Positions 20,698 to 29,643 of a stretch of 32,268 nucleotides of DNA are shown piece after piece. Within the stretch, counting starts at the first letter, position 1; each line of letters starts with the position of its first letter. Source of the DNA: CAZCJU01 sp964562175 (GTDB taxonomy: Bacteria; Bacillota; Clostridia; Oscillospirales; CAG-272); assembly GCA_964562175.1 (NCBI GenBank), contig CAZLRV010000020.1, positions 1-32,268 on the forward strand. Reading direction: 5' to 3'. The notes beneath the pieces were generated by a model that was not told where the DNA came from, searched no databases, and saw nothing but the letters and a program-made list of their open reading frames with translations. Both the position numbers and the translations under genes were made by a program.

Positions 20698-21597
20698 GTG
20701 GCAAAAAGAGTTTTATGCGTACTTATGCTTTGCTTGTGCGTTTTGACCTCTGCTTGCAAAAGCGAGGCTGAGAGGAACGAGGATATACAGAGGCATACGC
20801 AGAATATCGAATCGGAGACGGTGAGGCAGCCGACGACGGAGGCGGTAACAGAGGCGGCAACGGAGGAGGTAACGCAACCGATAACGGAGGCGGCAACACA
20901 GCCGGTAACCGAGGCGGTAGATGAAATAACATCGAATCCGCAGGCGATGAGTCGTGCAAAGTCGGCATTTAACAATACGCTTGTCGCGTCGGCAATGAAC
21001 GTCGAGCTTAAGATAGGCGCTAAAGTGTATTTTATGATGCGGGAAATGTCCTACGATATTAAGATCGGTATTGCCTTCAATGATGACGGTTGCGCATACG
21101 AGATCACGAAGATAAGCAGTGAAGAGGGTGTGACGACCGAGGGAAATTTTTACAAGGACGGCTATGAGTACAGATATAATGACGACTATGCTTTTAAGCA
21201 AAAAACGGGCGAGGGACCGAGCGTTATGCTTTCGACGATCGGTCTGCAAAAAATCGGTTTTGCGTATTACGAATTTGACGGCGCGAATATCGTATGCTCA
21301 CAGATAAACGACGTCGGTATCGACTTTTTGAAAGCGATGCTCGGTAATAGTTTTGAAATATCGCAAACAAGCTGTACATTAAAAACGAGCGGCGATGAGC
21401 TGTCGGATATAACCATGAAGATAGACGGAAAGCTGAATGTCGACGGTGTGCTTGCCGTTACCGAGGTAAATGTCGATGTCAAGATATCCGATATAAATTC
21501 CGTAGATGAAATCATATATCCCGAAACTAACGGCTTTGCGGAGGTTGATGACATAGACAATGCGATAATTGACTTTTACAGTGAGCAGAACGATTAA
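20698..21597 (+). CDS. Lipoprotein with four-residue repeat stalk, last gene of the liv operon
   Basis: 299 residues with a GTG start. The lipoprotein signal ends at lipobox L-T-S-A-C (C20). A stalk of seven four-residue units (T-E/Q-x-x) follows at residues 47-74. The folded domain from about residue 85 to the end has alternating beta strands and many Asp and Glu residues. That shape recalls surface lipoproteins that bind ligands or support wall assembly, but I do not recognise a family. The gene sits two bases after livF with a G-rich ribosome site inside the livF end, so it belongs to the operon. It could be an accessory to the transporter or simply a passenger. A strong terminator follows. 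Confidence 0.8.
   Translation: MAKRVLCVLMLCLCVLTSACKSEAERNEDIQRHTQNIESETVRQPTTEAVTEAATEEVTQPITEAATQPVTEAVDEITSNPQAMSRAKSAFNNTLVASAMNVELKIGAKVYFMMREMSYDIKIGIAFNDDGCAYEITKISSEEGVTTEGNFYKDGYEYRYNDDYAFKQKTGEGPSVMLSTIGLQKIGFAYYEFDGANIVCSQINDVGIDFLKAMLGNSFEISQTSCTLKTSGDELSDITMKIDGKLNVDGVLAVTEVNVDVKISDINSVDEIIYPETNGFAEVDDIDNAIIDFYSEQND
20836..20919 (+). repeat. Seven in-frame 12-base units encoding a T-E/Q-x-x stalk
   Basis: 28 codons read TEAV, TEAA, TEEV, TQPI, TEAA, TQPV, TEAV. The DNA units are imperfect copies of a 12-base repeat, so unit number could vary between strains. This forms the extended linker between the membrane anchor and the folded domain of the lipoprotein. Confidence 0.8.
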
Positions 21598-21602
21598 AAA
21601 AA

Positions 21603-21630
21603 CAGCGGCACGGAATATTCCGTGCCGCTG
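21603..21630. terminator. Bidirectional terminator between the liv lipoprotein and ftsH
   Basis: A perfect 28-base palindrome (14-base arms). On the minus strand it is followed by a seven-T run, making it a strong terminator for the ftsH operon. On the plus strand it is followed by TTGTTATT, so it is moderate for the liv operon. It lies 6 bases from one stop and 18 from the other. Confidence 0.9.
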
Positions 21631-21647
21631 TTGTTATTGCTTTGCGA

Positions 21648-23663
21648 TTATTTATCGTCCTTGCGATTGTCGTCCTTGTCGGTGTGATAAGGCGAGCGCT
21701 TCGTGTTGCTTTCGCGCTTTGCTCGATTTTCCTCGTCCTTGCGTCTTGCCTCTTCCTCTGCTTTGCGGCGAAGTTCGTTTTCTTCTTCCGTTCTCTTGCG
21801 CTTTTCGGCAACCATTTCGTCAAGCTCCTCAACGGTCGGATCGGATTCCATGCAAGCCTTGAACTGCTCGGCATCCATCGTTTCACGCTCTATAAGATAT
21901 TTTGCTATGAAGTGGAGCTTGTTTATATTATCTTCGAGTATCTTACAGCACTTTTTGTAAGCCTCGTCGATTATGCGGCGTATCTCGTCGTCGATCTCGG
22001 ATGCGGTCTTTTCGGAATATGTTTTCGTATTCGAAAAGTCCTTACCCAAAAATACCTCGTCGCTTGAATGGCTTGAGCCGTATACGACACTGCCCAGAAC
22101 CTCGCTCATTCCGTACTTCGTTACCATGCCCGTGGCTATTTGCGTAGCACGTTGCAGGTCGTTTGAAGCACCGGTCGTTATATCGTCGAATATGAGCTTC
22201 TCGGCAACTCGTCCGCCCAACAGCGATATGAGGTTTTGCCTCATCTCGTCACGGCTTGAATACATTCTGTCCTCTTGCGGAACATTGAGCGTATAGCCGC
22301 CTACCGTTGCCGTTGAAATTATGGATATCTGCGTTACGGGGTCAAGCTTATCCATAAAGTAGCTTGAAATTGCGTGACCCGCCTCGTGATACGCCGTGAG
22401 CTTGATATCCTGCTCCTTGCGCTTTTTGCTTCTCTTGGGTGTTCCGACTATGAGCTTGAGCGTTGATTCCTCAATATCAGCCATCGTTATGAGCGATTTG
22501 TTCTTGCGTGCGGCAAGCAGAGCGGCTTCATTGAGAAGGTTTGCCAGATCCGCACCGGTGAAGCCGACTGTCGTTTTCGCTATTTGCGACATATCAACGT
22601 CGGATGCAAAGGGCTTGTTCTTTGCGTGAACCTTCAGTATCTCCTCACGTCCCTTAATATCGGGATAATGCACGGTCACCTGCCTGTCAAATCTGCCCGG
22701 ACGGAGCAGAGCGGGGTCAAGTATATCGGGACGGTTCGTTGCCGCCATAACGATAACGCCCTCGTGAGTGCCGAAGCCGTCCATTTCAACGAGCAATTGG
22801 TTAAGGGTCTGCTCTCTTTCGTCGTGACCGCCGCCGAGACCCGCACCTCTGTGACGACCCACGGCATCTATCTCGTCGATGAAGATTATGCTTGCGTTGC
22901 TCTTACGTGCCGTTTCAAACAGATCACGCACACGCGATGCACCGACACCGACATACATTTCCACAAAATCCGAACCGGATATGGAATAGAACGGTACACC
23001 GGCCTCGCCTGCCACTGCCTTGGCAAGAAGCGTTTTACCCGTACCGGGAGGGCCTACAAGCAGTACGCCTCTGGGTATTCTCGCACCGAGCTTCATGTAT
23101 TTTTTGGGGTCTTTCAGGTATTCAACGACCTCACGAAGCTCTTCTTTTTCTTCATCCGCACCGGCAACGTCGGTAAAATAGACCTTTTTCTTTTCGTCTG
23201 TGCCTACCTTTACCTTTGCCTTTGAGAAAGAATTCATCTTTCCGTTTTTGCCCGTCATTTGATTGGTGAAGTATATCCAGAAAATTATAAGACCGACGAA
23301 CAGTATAACGTAAGGTATGAACTGCAGCCATATGTTATTGGCAAGCGGCTCGTAATTGTATCGGGTGAGCGTACCCGCCTCACGCTGTTCTTCAATTACC
23401 TCGCCCAAGTCGTTATAAAAAAGGTTTATGTCACGCAGCTCGTACACGTAAACTTTATTGTCGCCCTTTTTATATTTAATTACATTATTATCTGTTATGT
23501 CGAATTCCTTGACCTCACCGCTTTTGAAGTCGCTTACCACTTTGCTGTAGTCATCGACTTCCGTGCTTGTGTTGCCCATGCTTTGAATTATAAAGGTGGA
23601 AAGACCTATAAGCGCAACTATCAGGATGGCATAGAAAATAAATAATTTATGATTTGATTTCAT
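21648..23663 (-). CDS. ftsH: ATP-dependent zinc metalloprotease FtsH
   Basis: A 671-residue membrane-anchored AAA+ protease that degrades misfolded membrane and short-lived regulatory proteins. Two N-terminal transmembrane segments (about 8-28 and 112-133) flank an outer-face domain. The AAA module has Walker A G-P-P-G-T-G-K-T (204-211), Walker B I-I-F-I-D-E (259-264) and the second region of homology ending R-P-G-R-F-D-R. The protease has H-E-A-G-H at 426-430 and a later acidic zinc ligand near residue 500. The C-terminal 50 residues are highly charged (Lys, Arg, Glu, Asp) and probably disordered. The start ATG follows GGAG at 5 bases. It is the last gene of a seven-gene operon, 14 bases after hpt, as in the classic tilS-hpt-ftsH order. 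Confidence 0.97.
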   Translation of the reverse strand: MKSNHKLFIFYAILIVALIGLSTFIIQSMGNTSTEVDDYSKVVSDFKSGEVKEFDITDNNVIKYKKGDNKVYVYELRDINLFYNDLGEVIEEQREAGTLTRYNYEPLANNIWLQFIPYVILFVGLIIFWIYFTNQMTGKNGKMNSFSKAKVKVGTDEKKKVYFTDVAGADEEKEELREVVEYLKDPKKYMKLGARIPRGVLLVGPPGTGKTLLAKAVAGEAGVPFYSISGSDFVEMYVGVGASRVRDLFETARKSNASIIFIDEIDAVGRHRGAGLGGGHDEREQTLNQLLVEMDGFGTHEGVIVMAATNRPDILDPALLRPGRFDRQVTVHYPDIKGREEILKVHAKNKPFASDVDMSQIAKTTVGFTGADLANLLNEAALLAARKNKSLITMADIEESTLKLIVGTPKRSKKRKEQDIKLTAYHEAGHAISSYFMDKLDPVTQISIISTATVGGYTLNVPQEDRMYSSRDEMRQNLISLLGGRVAEKLIFDDITTGASNDLQRATQIATGMVTKYGMSEVLGSVVYGSSHSSDEVFLGKDFSNTKTYSEKTASEIDDEIRRIIDEAYKKCCKILEDNINKLHFIAKYLIERETMDAEQFKACMESDPTVEELDEMVAEKRKRTEEENELRRKAEEEARRKDEENRAKRESNTKRSPYHTDKDDNRKDDK

Positions 23664-23677
23664 TTCGTCTCCAAGCT

Positions 23678-24226
23678 CTATTCATAAATTTCGGGCTTAA
23701 TCACGCCCACGTACGGCAATTCACGATATTTTTCGTGGTAATCGAGTCCGTAGCCCACCGCAAATTCGTCGGGTATCTCAATACCCGAATAGTCGGGCGT
23801 AAACTCCACCTCGCGCCTTGACGGCTTGTCGAGCAGGGTACAGGTACGAACGCTTTTTACACCCTTGAGCTTGAGGTAATCGACGAGAGTGGAAAGCGTT
23901 CTTCCGCTGTCTATGATATCCTCTATTATGAGTATGTCGCACTCCTCAAGGTTTTCTCTTTGCAGATCGAGTATTATGTTCACATTTCCGCTCGTCTTAT
24001 AGCCTCGTCCGTAAGATGCAACCTTCATAAAGTCTATTTCGACCGGTATCGTTATCGCTCTCATCAGATCGGAAAAGAATACCACCGAGCCTTTGAGGAT
24101 ACACAACAGCAAGAGATTTTTGTCGGCATAGTCTTTATCTATCCGTTCCGCGATCGCCTTTACCGTTTTTTTGATATCCTCTTGGTTGACGAGTATGTGT
24201 GAAATGTCGTTTTCAAGATTTTTCAA
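23678..24226 (-). CDS. hpt: Hypoxanthine phosphoribosyltransferase
   Basis: A 182-residue cytosolic purine-salvage enzyme that joins hypoxanthine or guanine to PRPP to make IMP or GMP. The PRPP loop I-I-E-D-I-I-D-S-G-R-T is at residues 100-110. The flexible-loop region S-Y-G-R-G-Y is at 71-76, and L-K-G-S-V-V-F-F at 44-51 gives the pyrophosphate-binding turn. The start is TTG at 24226, with AAGGAAG about 9 bases before it, inside the end of tilS (14-base overlap). No in-frame ATG occurs nearby, so the TTG start is well supported and expression is probably coupled to tilS. Confidence 0.93.
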   Translation of the reverse strand: MKNLENDISHILVNQEDIKKTVKAIAERIDKDYADKNLLLLCILKGSVVFFSDLMRAITIPVEIDFMKVASYGRGYKTSGNVNIILDLQRENLEECDILIIEDIIDSGRTLSTLVDYLKLKGVKSVRTCTLLDKPSRREVEFTPDYSGIEIPDEFAVGYGLDYHEKYRELPYVGVIKPEIYE

Positions 24227-25628
24227 GCCGTAACACTTCCTTATCGGTTTTATTTAATGGAATATATGCAACGAGCAGCTTTTTCGCCGAGCCTCGTCCG
24301 TCAAACGTATCGGCACACGGGAAGCCGGGCATACATAAAATACCGCTCTCGTTATATATTATCGGATAATACGGTCGTCTGTCGTGCGTAATACCCTTTG
24401 AGTTTAATAAGTTCTTTATTTTTCGATTTGTTGCGTTCACGGAATATCTGTCGTTTTCACGACGGCTTCTCGCAAACACGTCGCTTTTTATCATATCAGC
24501 ATTTAGTATAGTGCATTTAAAGGAACTGTAAATATTCTCGCAATGTTCATCGAAATTTCCTGTTATCACCTCGGAGAGATATATTCCGAAGCCGTATCCG
24601 TCAAAGCTGTTCAAGCCCACATTGAGCCGCACATCGTATTTTTCCCGGCTTCTTTCGGGCAAAAACGCAAGGTGAGAGGAACAGTTGAACACGTTGCACG
24701 AAAACGGAAGCTCTATTCTGCCGCCCGCCTCGCTTTGCTCGGCAAGCGCAAGAACATCGCAGATCAACGAATGCGAAAGCCTTTGCGAGGTTATTTCACT
24801 GTACGCCATACCGATAACATAGGAACGCAGTGCGGGGTGAAACGAGCGAAGCGCAGCAATATCAACATAAAGCGTGTCGCCGATACGCCGCTGAGCGTTT
24901 AATATTTCCTCGGCTTGACGGGTCAGACAGTCATCGGCTTGGGCAAGTATCTCACAGCAAGAGCGGATATTGTCAAGATAGCCCGAATTTACCTTGCTCA
25001 AATGTGGCATTATTTCGGAGCGGATATAATTTCTCGTGTAATCGGTGCAAAGATTTGTGCTGTCGGTAACATAGTCGGCACCGAGCGTGTCGAGATAGGC
25101 GAGTATTTCGTCCTTGCTTACTTCAAGCAGTGGGCGTATTATACGCACCTTACCATGTGTGCGTGTTTTCGGAATACCGGATATACCGCGTAAGCCACTG
25201 CCTCGGCAAAGATTGAATATGACCCCCTCAGCACGGTCGTTTGCGTTGTGAGCCGTCGCTATCGCATCGACTCCAAGCTCACGAGCCTTTTTCCCAAGTG
25301 CTTCATAGCGGTGCTTCCTCGCACATTCCTCGATCCCACAGCCCTCGGCTTTGGCAAGGGCGGGAACATTGATATGACAGGCTGAAAAGGGAATGCCGAG
25401 TGTTTGACACAGCCGAGAGCAAAAAAGCTCGTCACGCTCCGCTTCCTGCCCCCGTATTCCGTGATTGACGTGGCAGGCATATACAGACTCGGAGGGCATA
25501 CAATGCGACAAGGCGTAAAGCAATGATACAGAATCGCCGCCGCCGGAGAGTGCGACAAGCACGGAGCGTACACCGAATTCCGTCAAGCACTCACGGACTT
25601 TTTTTTCAAGTCGATCGTTTTTCTTCAT
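24213..25628 (-). CDS. tilS: tRNA(Ile)-lysidine synthetase
   Basis: A 471-residue enzyme that converts C34 of tRNA-Ile(CAT) to lysidine with ATP and lysine, changing its decoding from AUG to AUA; it is essential. The N-type ATP-pyrophosphatase PP-loop reads S-G-G-G-D-S at 28-33. C-H-V-N-H-G-I-R-G and T-A-H-N-A-N-D follow as expected. The C-terminal half holds the tRNA-recognition domains (Y-Y-P-I-I-Y-N-E region). I chose the ATG at 25628 for its 5-base distance from GAGG; GTG and ATG one and two codons upstream are too close. It overlaps hpt by 14 bases. Confidence 0.93.
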   Translation of the reverse strand: MKKNDRLEKKVRECLTEFGVRSVLVALSGGGDSVSLLYALSHCMPSESVYACHVNHGIRGQEAERDELFCSRLCQTLGIPFSACHINVPALAKAEGCGIEECARKHRYEALGKKARELGVDAIATAHNANDRAEGVIFNLCRGSGLRGISGIPKTRTHGKVRIIRPLLEVSKDEILAYLDTLGADYVTDSTNLCTDYTRNYIRSEIMPHLSKVNSGYLDNIRSCCEILAQADDCLTRQAEEILNAQRRIGDTLYVDIAALRSFHPALRSYVIGMAYSEITSQRLSHSLICDVLALAEQSEAGGRIELPFSCNVFNCSSHLAFLPERSREKYDVRLNVGLNSFDGYGFGIYLSEVITGNFDEHCENIYSSFKCTILNADMIKSDVFARSRRENDRYSVNATNRKIKNLLNSKGITHDRRPYYPIIYNESGILCMPGFPCADTFDGRGSAKKLLVAYIPLNKTDKEVLRLEKS

Positions 25629-25643
25629 CATCACCTCAAGTGC

Positions 25644-26978
25644 TTATTGACCGTCAAGATTTTTTTCGATAGATATAAATTTCGTAAACTGACCGTTCCA
25701 GCCCATTTCGACTTTACCCGTCGAGCCGTGACGGTTCTTTGCGATTATTACCTGCGCCAGATCCTGCTTGTCGCCCGTATCCTTGTAGTATTCGGGGCGG
25801 TACAGAAACATAACTATATCGGCATCCTGCTCTATCGCACCCGAATCACGCAGGTCGGACAGCATGGGTGTTTTGTCGGGTCTTGACTCCGGACCTCTTG
25901 AGAGCTGGGCACAGCAAATTACGGGAACGGCAAGCTCCTTCGCCATTATCTTTAAGTTACGGGAAATTTCGGCAACCTCGTTTACACGGTTGTCTATTCT
26001 TTTATCGCTTTTCATAAGCTGCAGGTAGTCGATTATGACAAGACCGAGGTTTTTCATTCGCCTCAGCTTCGCCTTCATCTCCGTTACGGTAATATTCGTC
26101 GTATCGTCAATGTATATATCCGTGTCGCAGAGCCTTGCCGCCGCCTTTGAAAGCCTTGTCCAATCCTCCTCGGCAAGCGTGCCGGAACGGAGGTGGTAGC
26201 TGTTTACCATAGCCTCGCTTGACAGCATACGGGATACGAGCTGTTCGTCCGACATTTCAAGTGAAAACACGCATACGGCTTTATGCGTTTTGAGTGCGAC
26301 GTTGGTCGCTATATTCATCGCAAATGAGGTCTTACCCATACCGGGTCTGGCACCTATCAAAACAAGGTCGCCCTTGCCAAGTCCGACAAGAATGTTGTCA
26401 AGCTCACCGAACTGCGTTTTGACACCCAGCACCTCTTCTTTATCGGTCTGCATACGGTTGAGTCGGTCATAGGTGAGGATTATCGCATCTTTTATGTGTA
26501 CGAAGCCCTTTTGCTCATTGACATCGGCTATATCGTATATTCTTTGCTCTGCCATATCGAGAATGTGGGTCACGTCGTCTGCCTCCGTATACGCCGCATC
26601 CTCTATATCCTCCGCCGCACCTATAAGGGAACGGAGAATGCTTTTGTTTTTAACTATTCGAGCGTAGTCCGTGCAGTTGCGTGAGGACGGCACTATCTGT
26701 GCAAGCAGCTTGATATACTGCTTCATTTCGTCCTCCTCGAGTGTGCCTTCTTTTATAAGCTCCTCTATCAGCGTTACGACATCGATGCTTCTGTTCTGTT
26801 GCAGAAACATATTTTGCATGGCAAGATAGATATCCTTGTGAAGCTGTTTATAGAAGTCCTCGCTTTTGAGTATTACCGCAATATCCCTGAAGCATTCGGG
26901 GTCTATCAGTACAGAGCCTAACACGGATTGCTCGGCTTCAAGGGAAAACGGCAGCTTTCTCGCTAATTCCTCACTCAT
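25644..26978 (-). CDS. dnaB: Replicative DNA helicase DnaB
   Basis: A 444-residue hexameric helicase that unwinds the replication fork and recruits primase. The N-terminal domain begins L-P-F-S-L-E-A-E-Q-S-V-L-G-S. A linker leads to the RecA-like motor, with Walker A G-A-R-P-G-M-G-K-T-S at 209-218 and Walker B V-I-I-D-Y-L-Q-L-M at about 312-320. The late region S-D-L-R-D-S-G-A-I-E-Q-D-A-D is conserved. It starts 10 bases after rplI with almost no Shine-Dalgarno sequence, so coupling to rplI translation is likely. Length is normal and no intein interrupts it. B. subtilis calls the orthologue dnaC. Confidence 0.96.
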   Translation of the reverse strand: MSEELARKLPFSLEAEQSVLGSVLIDPECFRDIAVILKSEDFYKQLHKDIYLAMQNMFLQQNRSIDVVTLIEELIKEGTLEEDEMKQYIKLLAQIVPSSRNCTDYARIVKNKSILRSLIGAAEDIEDAAYTEADDVTHILDMAEQRIYDIADVNEQKGFVHIKDAIILTYDRLNRMQTDKEEVLGVKTQFGELDNILVGLGKGDLVLIGARPGMGKTSFAMNIATNVALKTHKAVCVFSLEMSDEQLVSRMLSSEAMVNSYHLRSGTLAEEDWTRLSKAAARLCDTDIYIDDTTNITVTEMKAKLRRMKNLGLVIIDYLQLMKSDKRIDNRVNEVAEISRNLKIMAKELAVPVICCAQLSRGPESRPDKTPMLSDLRDSGAIEQDADIVMFLYRPEYYKDTGDKQDLAQVIIAKNRHGSTGKVEMGWNGQFTKFISIEKNLDGQ

Positions 26979-26988
26979 CTCGGAACGG

Positions 26989-27435
26989 TTATTTGTCGCA
27001 AACGGTGAGCGAGAGGCTTGAGGATATGCCTGTGTAGAGCTTGCATTCTATCTTGTATTCACCGTATGACTTTATCGGCTCGGCGATCACGAATTTACGC
27101 TTGTCCACGGTGATACCGTGCTTGTTCGCCAGCTCGTCCGCAATTTCCTTTGCGGTGACACTGCCGTACATTTTTCCGTCGGCTCCCGATTGCTTGACTA
27201 TTTTAATGCTCAGCGTTTTGAGCTTTGCCGCATCCGCTTCGGCGGCGGCTTTTTCGACGGCGATTTTATGAAGCCTTGCCGCCTCTTTGTTCTTTAGGTC
27301 GTTCATTATCTGCGCATCCGCTTCTGCGGCAAGCTTCTTGGGGAAAAGAAAGTTTCTTGCATATCCGTCGGATACGTTTACAACATCTCCCTTTTTTCCC
27401 TGACCCTTAACGTCGCTTAAAAGTATTACCTTCAT
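26989..27435 (-). CDS. rplI: 50S ribosomal protein L9
   Basis: 148 residues, full length. The N-terminal domain carries the L9 signature G-Y-A-R-N-F-L-F-P-K-K-L-A at 24-36. A long central helix (Ala, Lys, Glu-rich) leads to the C-terminal domain. L9 binds 23S rRNA at the base of the L1 stalk and limits frameshifting. The ATG follows GGAGG by 9 bases. It sits between gdpP and dnaB, as in many Firmicutes. Confidence 0.96.
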   Translation of the reverse strand: MKVILLSDVKGQGKKGDVVNVSDGYARNFLFPKKLAAEADAQIMNDLKNKEAARLHKIAVEKAAAEADAAKLKTLSIKIVKQSGADGKMYGSVTAKEIADELANKHGITVDKRKFVIAEPIKSYGEYKIECKLYTGISSSLSLTVCDK

Positions 27436-27464
27436 TATATTCTACCTCCGATAAATTTCAGATT

Positions 27465-29603
27465 TTATGTTCGATCATCCGCATCCGACTCGGCGTTTGC
27501 GGTGACAAAATGCGTTTGATAATATTTCGCTATTGCATCTCTCAACATTTTTTCGACCTCCTCAACGCTCTTGTCGGGTACTCTCGCACCGCCCTTTTCA
27601 TAGTCGCCGCCACCTCCGGGGGAGAGAGCTTGTACTATATCCGCGGTCTTTATGCCCTTTTCCGGTCCCAAGCTGCGAGCGGAAACGACAACGGTGCGTT
27701 GTCCCGTGCTTTCATTTACAAGACAAAACATTGCAAACGAGGCTATTATGCCCTCAACGGTAAGAAGCCTGTCGGCAACTCTGGCACACGGAATGAAATC
27801 GTTCTGCCCTCCGTCACCCTTCTTTACCGATATGGCAAATCTGTCGTACATTATACGCACGTGCTTTTCGTATTCAAGCTCGTATTTGTAATCGGTCACG
27901 CTCGAGGCGAAAAGCGAGGCGGCACGCTCGGACGAGGCACGCTCGGACATGAGATACTGAGCGGCAAAGAACGTGTTTCTGCTTGTGTTGCGCCTGAAAT
28001 GGTTCGTGTCGAGTATCATGCCCGCCAGCATTAAGGTCGCTTCGTTTTCAAGCAGCTTTATCGCCGGCCATAAATGCTCAAGCATATATGCCACAAGCTC
28101 ACAGGTGGAAGAAGCGGAAACGCCCATCAGCGTGAATATCGGTCTTTTCGGAAATTGGTCTTTTTGTATGTGGTGGTCGATATAAGCCACCTTTTCTGCA
28201 AAATCAATAAGCTCGGGCTTTTCTATAACATCGTTACTGCTTGCATCGGCGATTATAAGGAGCGTTTCGCTGTTGAACATATCTCCGTTTACATCGTCTC
28301 GGTCGATAAACGCCCTTGAATATTCCTCACGCTCACCGAGCAGGAAAAGAGAATCATCTAAGTTCTTGTCCTTTCGCCGTCCCGTATCGTCATCGGACGG
28401 GAGGCTGACAACGATCTTGACATTCTCCGAGCCGATATAATAGCTTGCCATGCGATAGATACCTATGCAAGCGCCGATACAGTCGAAATCTATGTTTCTG
28501 TGCCCCATTATTATTACATTTGAGGACTCTTTTATCTTCTTTGCAAGGTTGCTGGCATGACGCTGTATATCCTTTCGGGAGAGCAATACGGAGGATTTCG
28601 TACTGCCGCCGAAGTTTTCCATTTTATCGTTTTTCGGGTCACTGCCCTCGCCGTTTGTTATGAGAACGGTCTGATTTCTTCCGCTTCGCACCGCAAGCGC
28701 AAGAGCTTCCTGAGCCTTTTTCATGTTTTCCGCATCGGTGCCTTTTATCGAGGCGAAGCCGCACGATACCGTTACGGAGTCGTTTGTTTGAGCGTAACGC
28801 ACCGATTTGACACGCTCGTTTATCTCAAATTTCGATGCGCGAAGCTTGTCAAGCTGTTCGTACCTGAACACGACGGCGTACTGACCTATTGCAAGGTCGG
28901 ATACCGCACCGCCTATCTCCTTGACCCATTCATGTATCATTTTCCTTGCTTTTTCCGTCGCATCGCTGTACTGCGAGTCGGGGTCGATAAACGATTCCTC
29001 AAAACTGTCGACTACGATATATCCGTATACGGTGCGTCCGTCCTCGACGGAACGACCGAGAGCCACAACATCGCTTTTGTCATGCCACAGTGTAAAGACC
29101 CTCGTCGAGGCTGTACCCTTGCTTGCCTTAAAGGTCACATCGAAAAACCTGTCTTTCATATTTCCTTCGACGGTGACCGCAGACTCGCCGTTTTCCTCGA
29201 TGACTCGCTTTATATGCTCGCCTATCTCCGCACCCTTTGCACCGCTCAGATCCAAATAGGGAGCCACATTTGTTTCAAACGCATCGTTACTCGATATAAC
29301 ATTACCCGATTCGTCAAATACCGCTATGGGAGACAGCGTTGCCTCCGCAAATTTCGTAAGCTCCTGCATCGTGCCCTTTGACAGAAACGTCCCCGAGCTG
29401 CTTCGCCTGATGACTCTGCCCTTGATATAAAAAGCTCCGATGAGGGTGAGAAGAATATACAGCACGGCAACAAAGACGGTAACTGCGGGCGAGGGGAGGG
29501 AATGTATATATGAAATTGTTGTGAAAACGGCAAAAAACACGATAGAACAGCATATAACATATATGATGACGGCATTTTGTCCGTTGTCGTTTTTTCGTTT
29601 CAT
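27465..29603 (-). CDS. gdpP: Cyclic-di-AMP phosphodiesterase, GdpP type
   Basis: A 712-residue membrane enzyme that cleaves c-di-AMP, the messenger controlling potassium and turgor. Two transmembrane segments (about 12-33 and 37-60) are followed by a PAS-like domain (80-175), a degenerate GGDEF domain (190-320) and DHH/DHHA1 domains. The DHH metal set is present: H368, D372, D374, D453, D476-H477-H478 and D532. The DHHA1 substrate loop is unusual: it reads G-G-G-G-D at 663-667, where family members usually have G-G-G-G-H. Motif II reads A-D-A-S rather than the common D-T-H. The ATG is preceded by AAAGGAAG at 7 bases. It lies between the yybS-like gene and rplI, the expected place. Confidence 0.93.
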   Translation of the reverse strand: MKRKNDNGQNAVIIYVICCSIVFFAVFTTISYIHSLPSPAVTVFVAVLYILLTLIGAFYIKGRVIRRSSSGTFLSKGTMQELTKFAEATLSPIAVFDESGNVISSNDAFETNVAPYLDLSGAKGAEIGEHIKRVIEENGESAVTVEGNMKDRFFDVTFKASKGTASTRVFTLWHDKSDVVALGRSVEDGRTVYGYIVVDSFEESFIDPDSQYSDATEKARKMIHEWVKEIGGAVSDLAIGQYAVVFRYEQLDKLRASKFEINERVKSVRYAQTNDSVTVSCGFASIKGTDAENMKKAQEALALAVRSGRNQTVLITNGEGSDPKNDKMENFGGSTKSSVLLSRKDIQRHASNLAKKIKESSNVIIMGHRNIDFDCIGACIGIYRMASYYIGSENVKIVVSLPSDDDTGRRKDKNLDDSLFLLGEREEYSRAFIDRDDVNGDMFNSETLLIIADASSNDVIEKPELIDFAEKVAYIDHHIQKDQFPKRPIFTLMGVSASSTCELVAYMLEHLWPAIKLLENEATLMLAGMILDTNHFRRNTSRNTFFAAQYLMSERASSERAASLFASSVTDYKYELEYEKHVRIMYDRFAISVKKGDGGQNDFIPCARVADRLLTVEGIIASFAMFCLVNESTGQRTVVVSARSLGPEKGIKTADIVQALSPGGGGDYEKGGARVPDKSVEEVEKMLRDAIAKYYQTHFVTANAESDADDRT

Positions 29604-29643
29604 GAAATTGCTTCCTTTACTTTATTAACATTGGGGCATTGCT

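Noticed and set aside
20836..20919. A CRISPR-like or minisatellite array
   Set aside because: The 12-base units are contiguous, in frame, and explain a protein stalk. There are no spacers, and no cas gene is in the window.
20713..21249. A Cys/Arg-rich minus-strand frame across the liv lipoprotein
   Set aside because: Its repetitive R-L-R-Y-R pattern is the antisense reading of the T-E/Q-x-x repeat codons.
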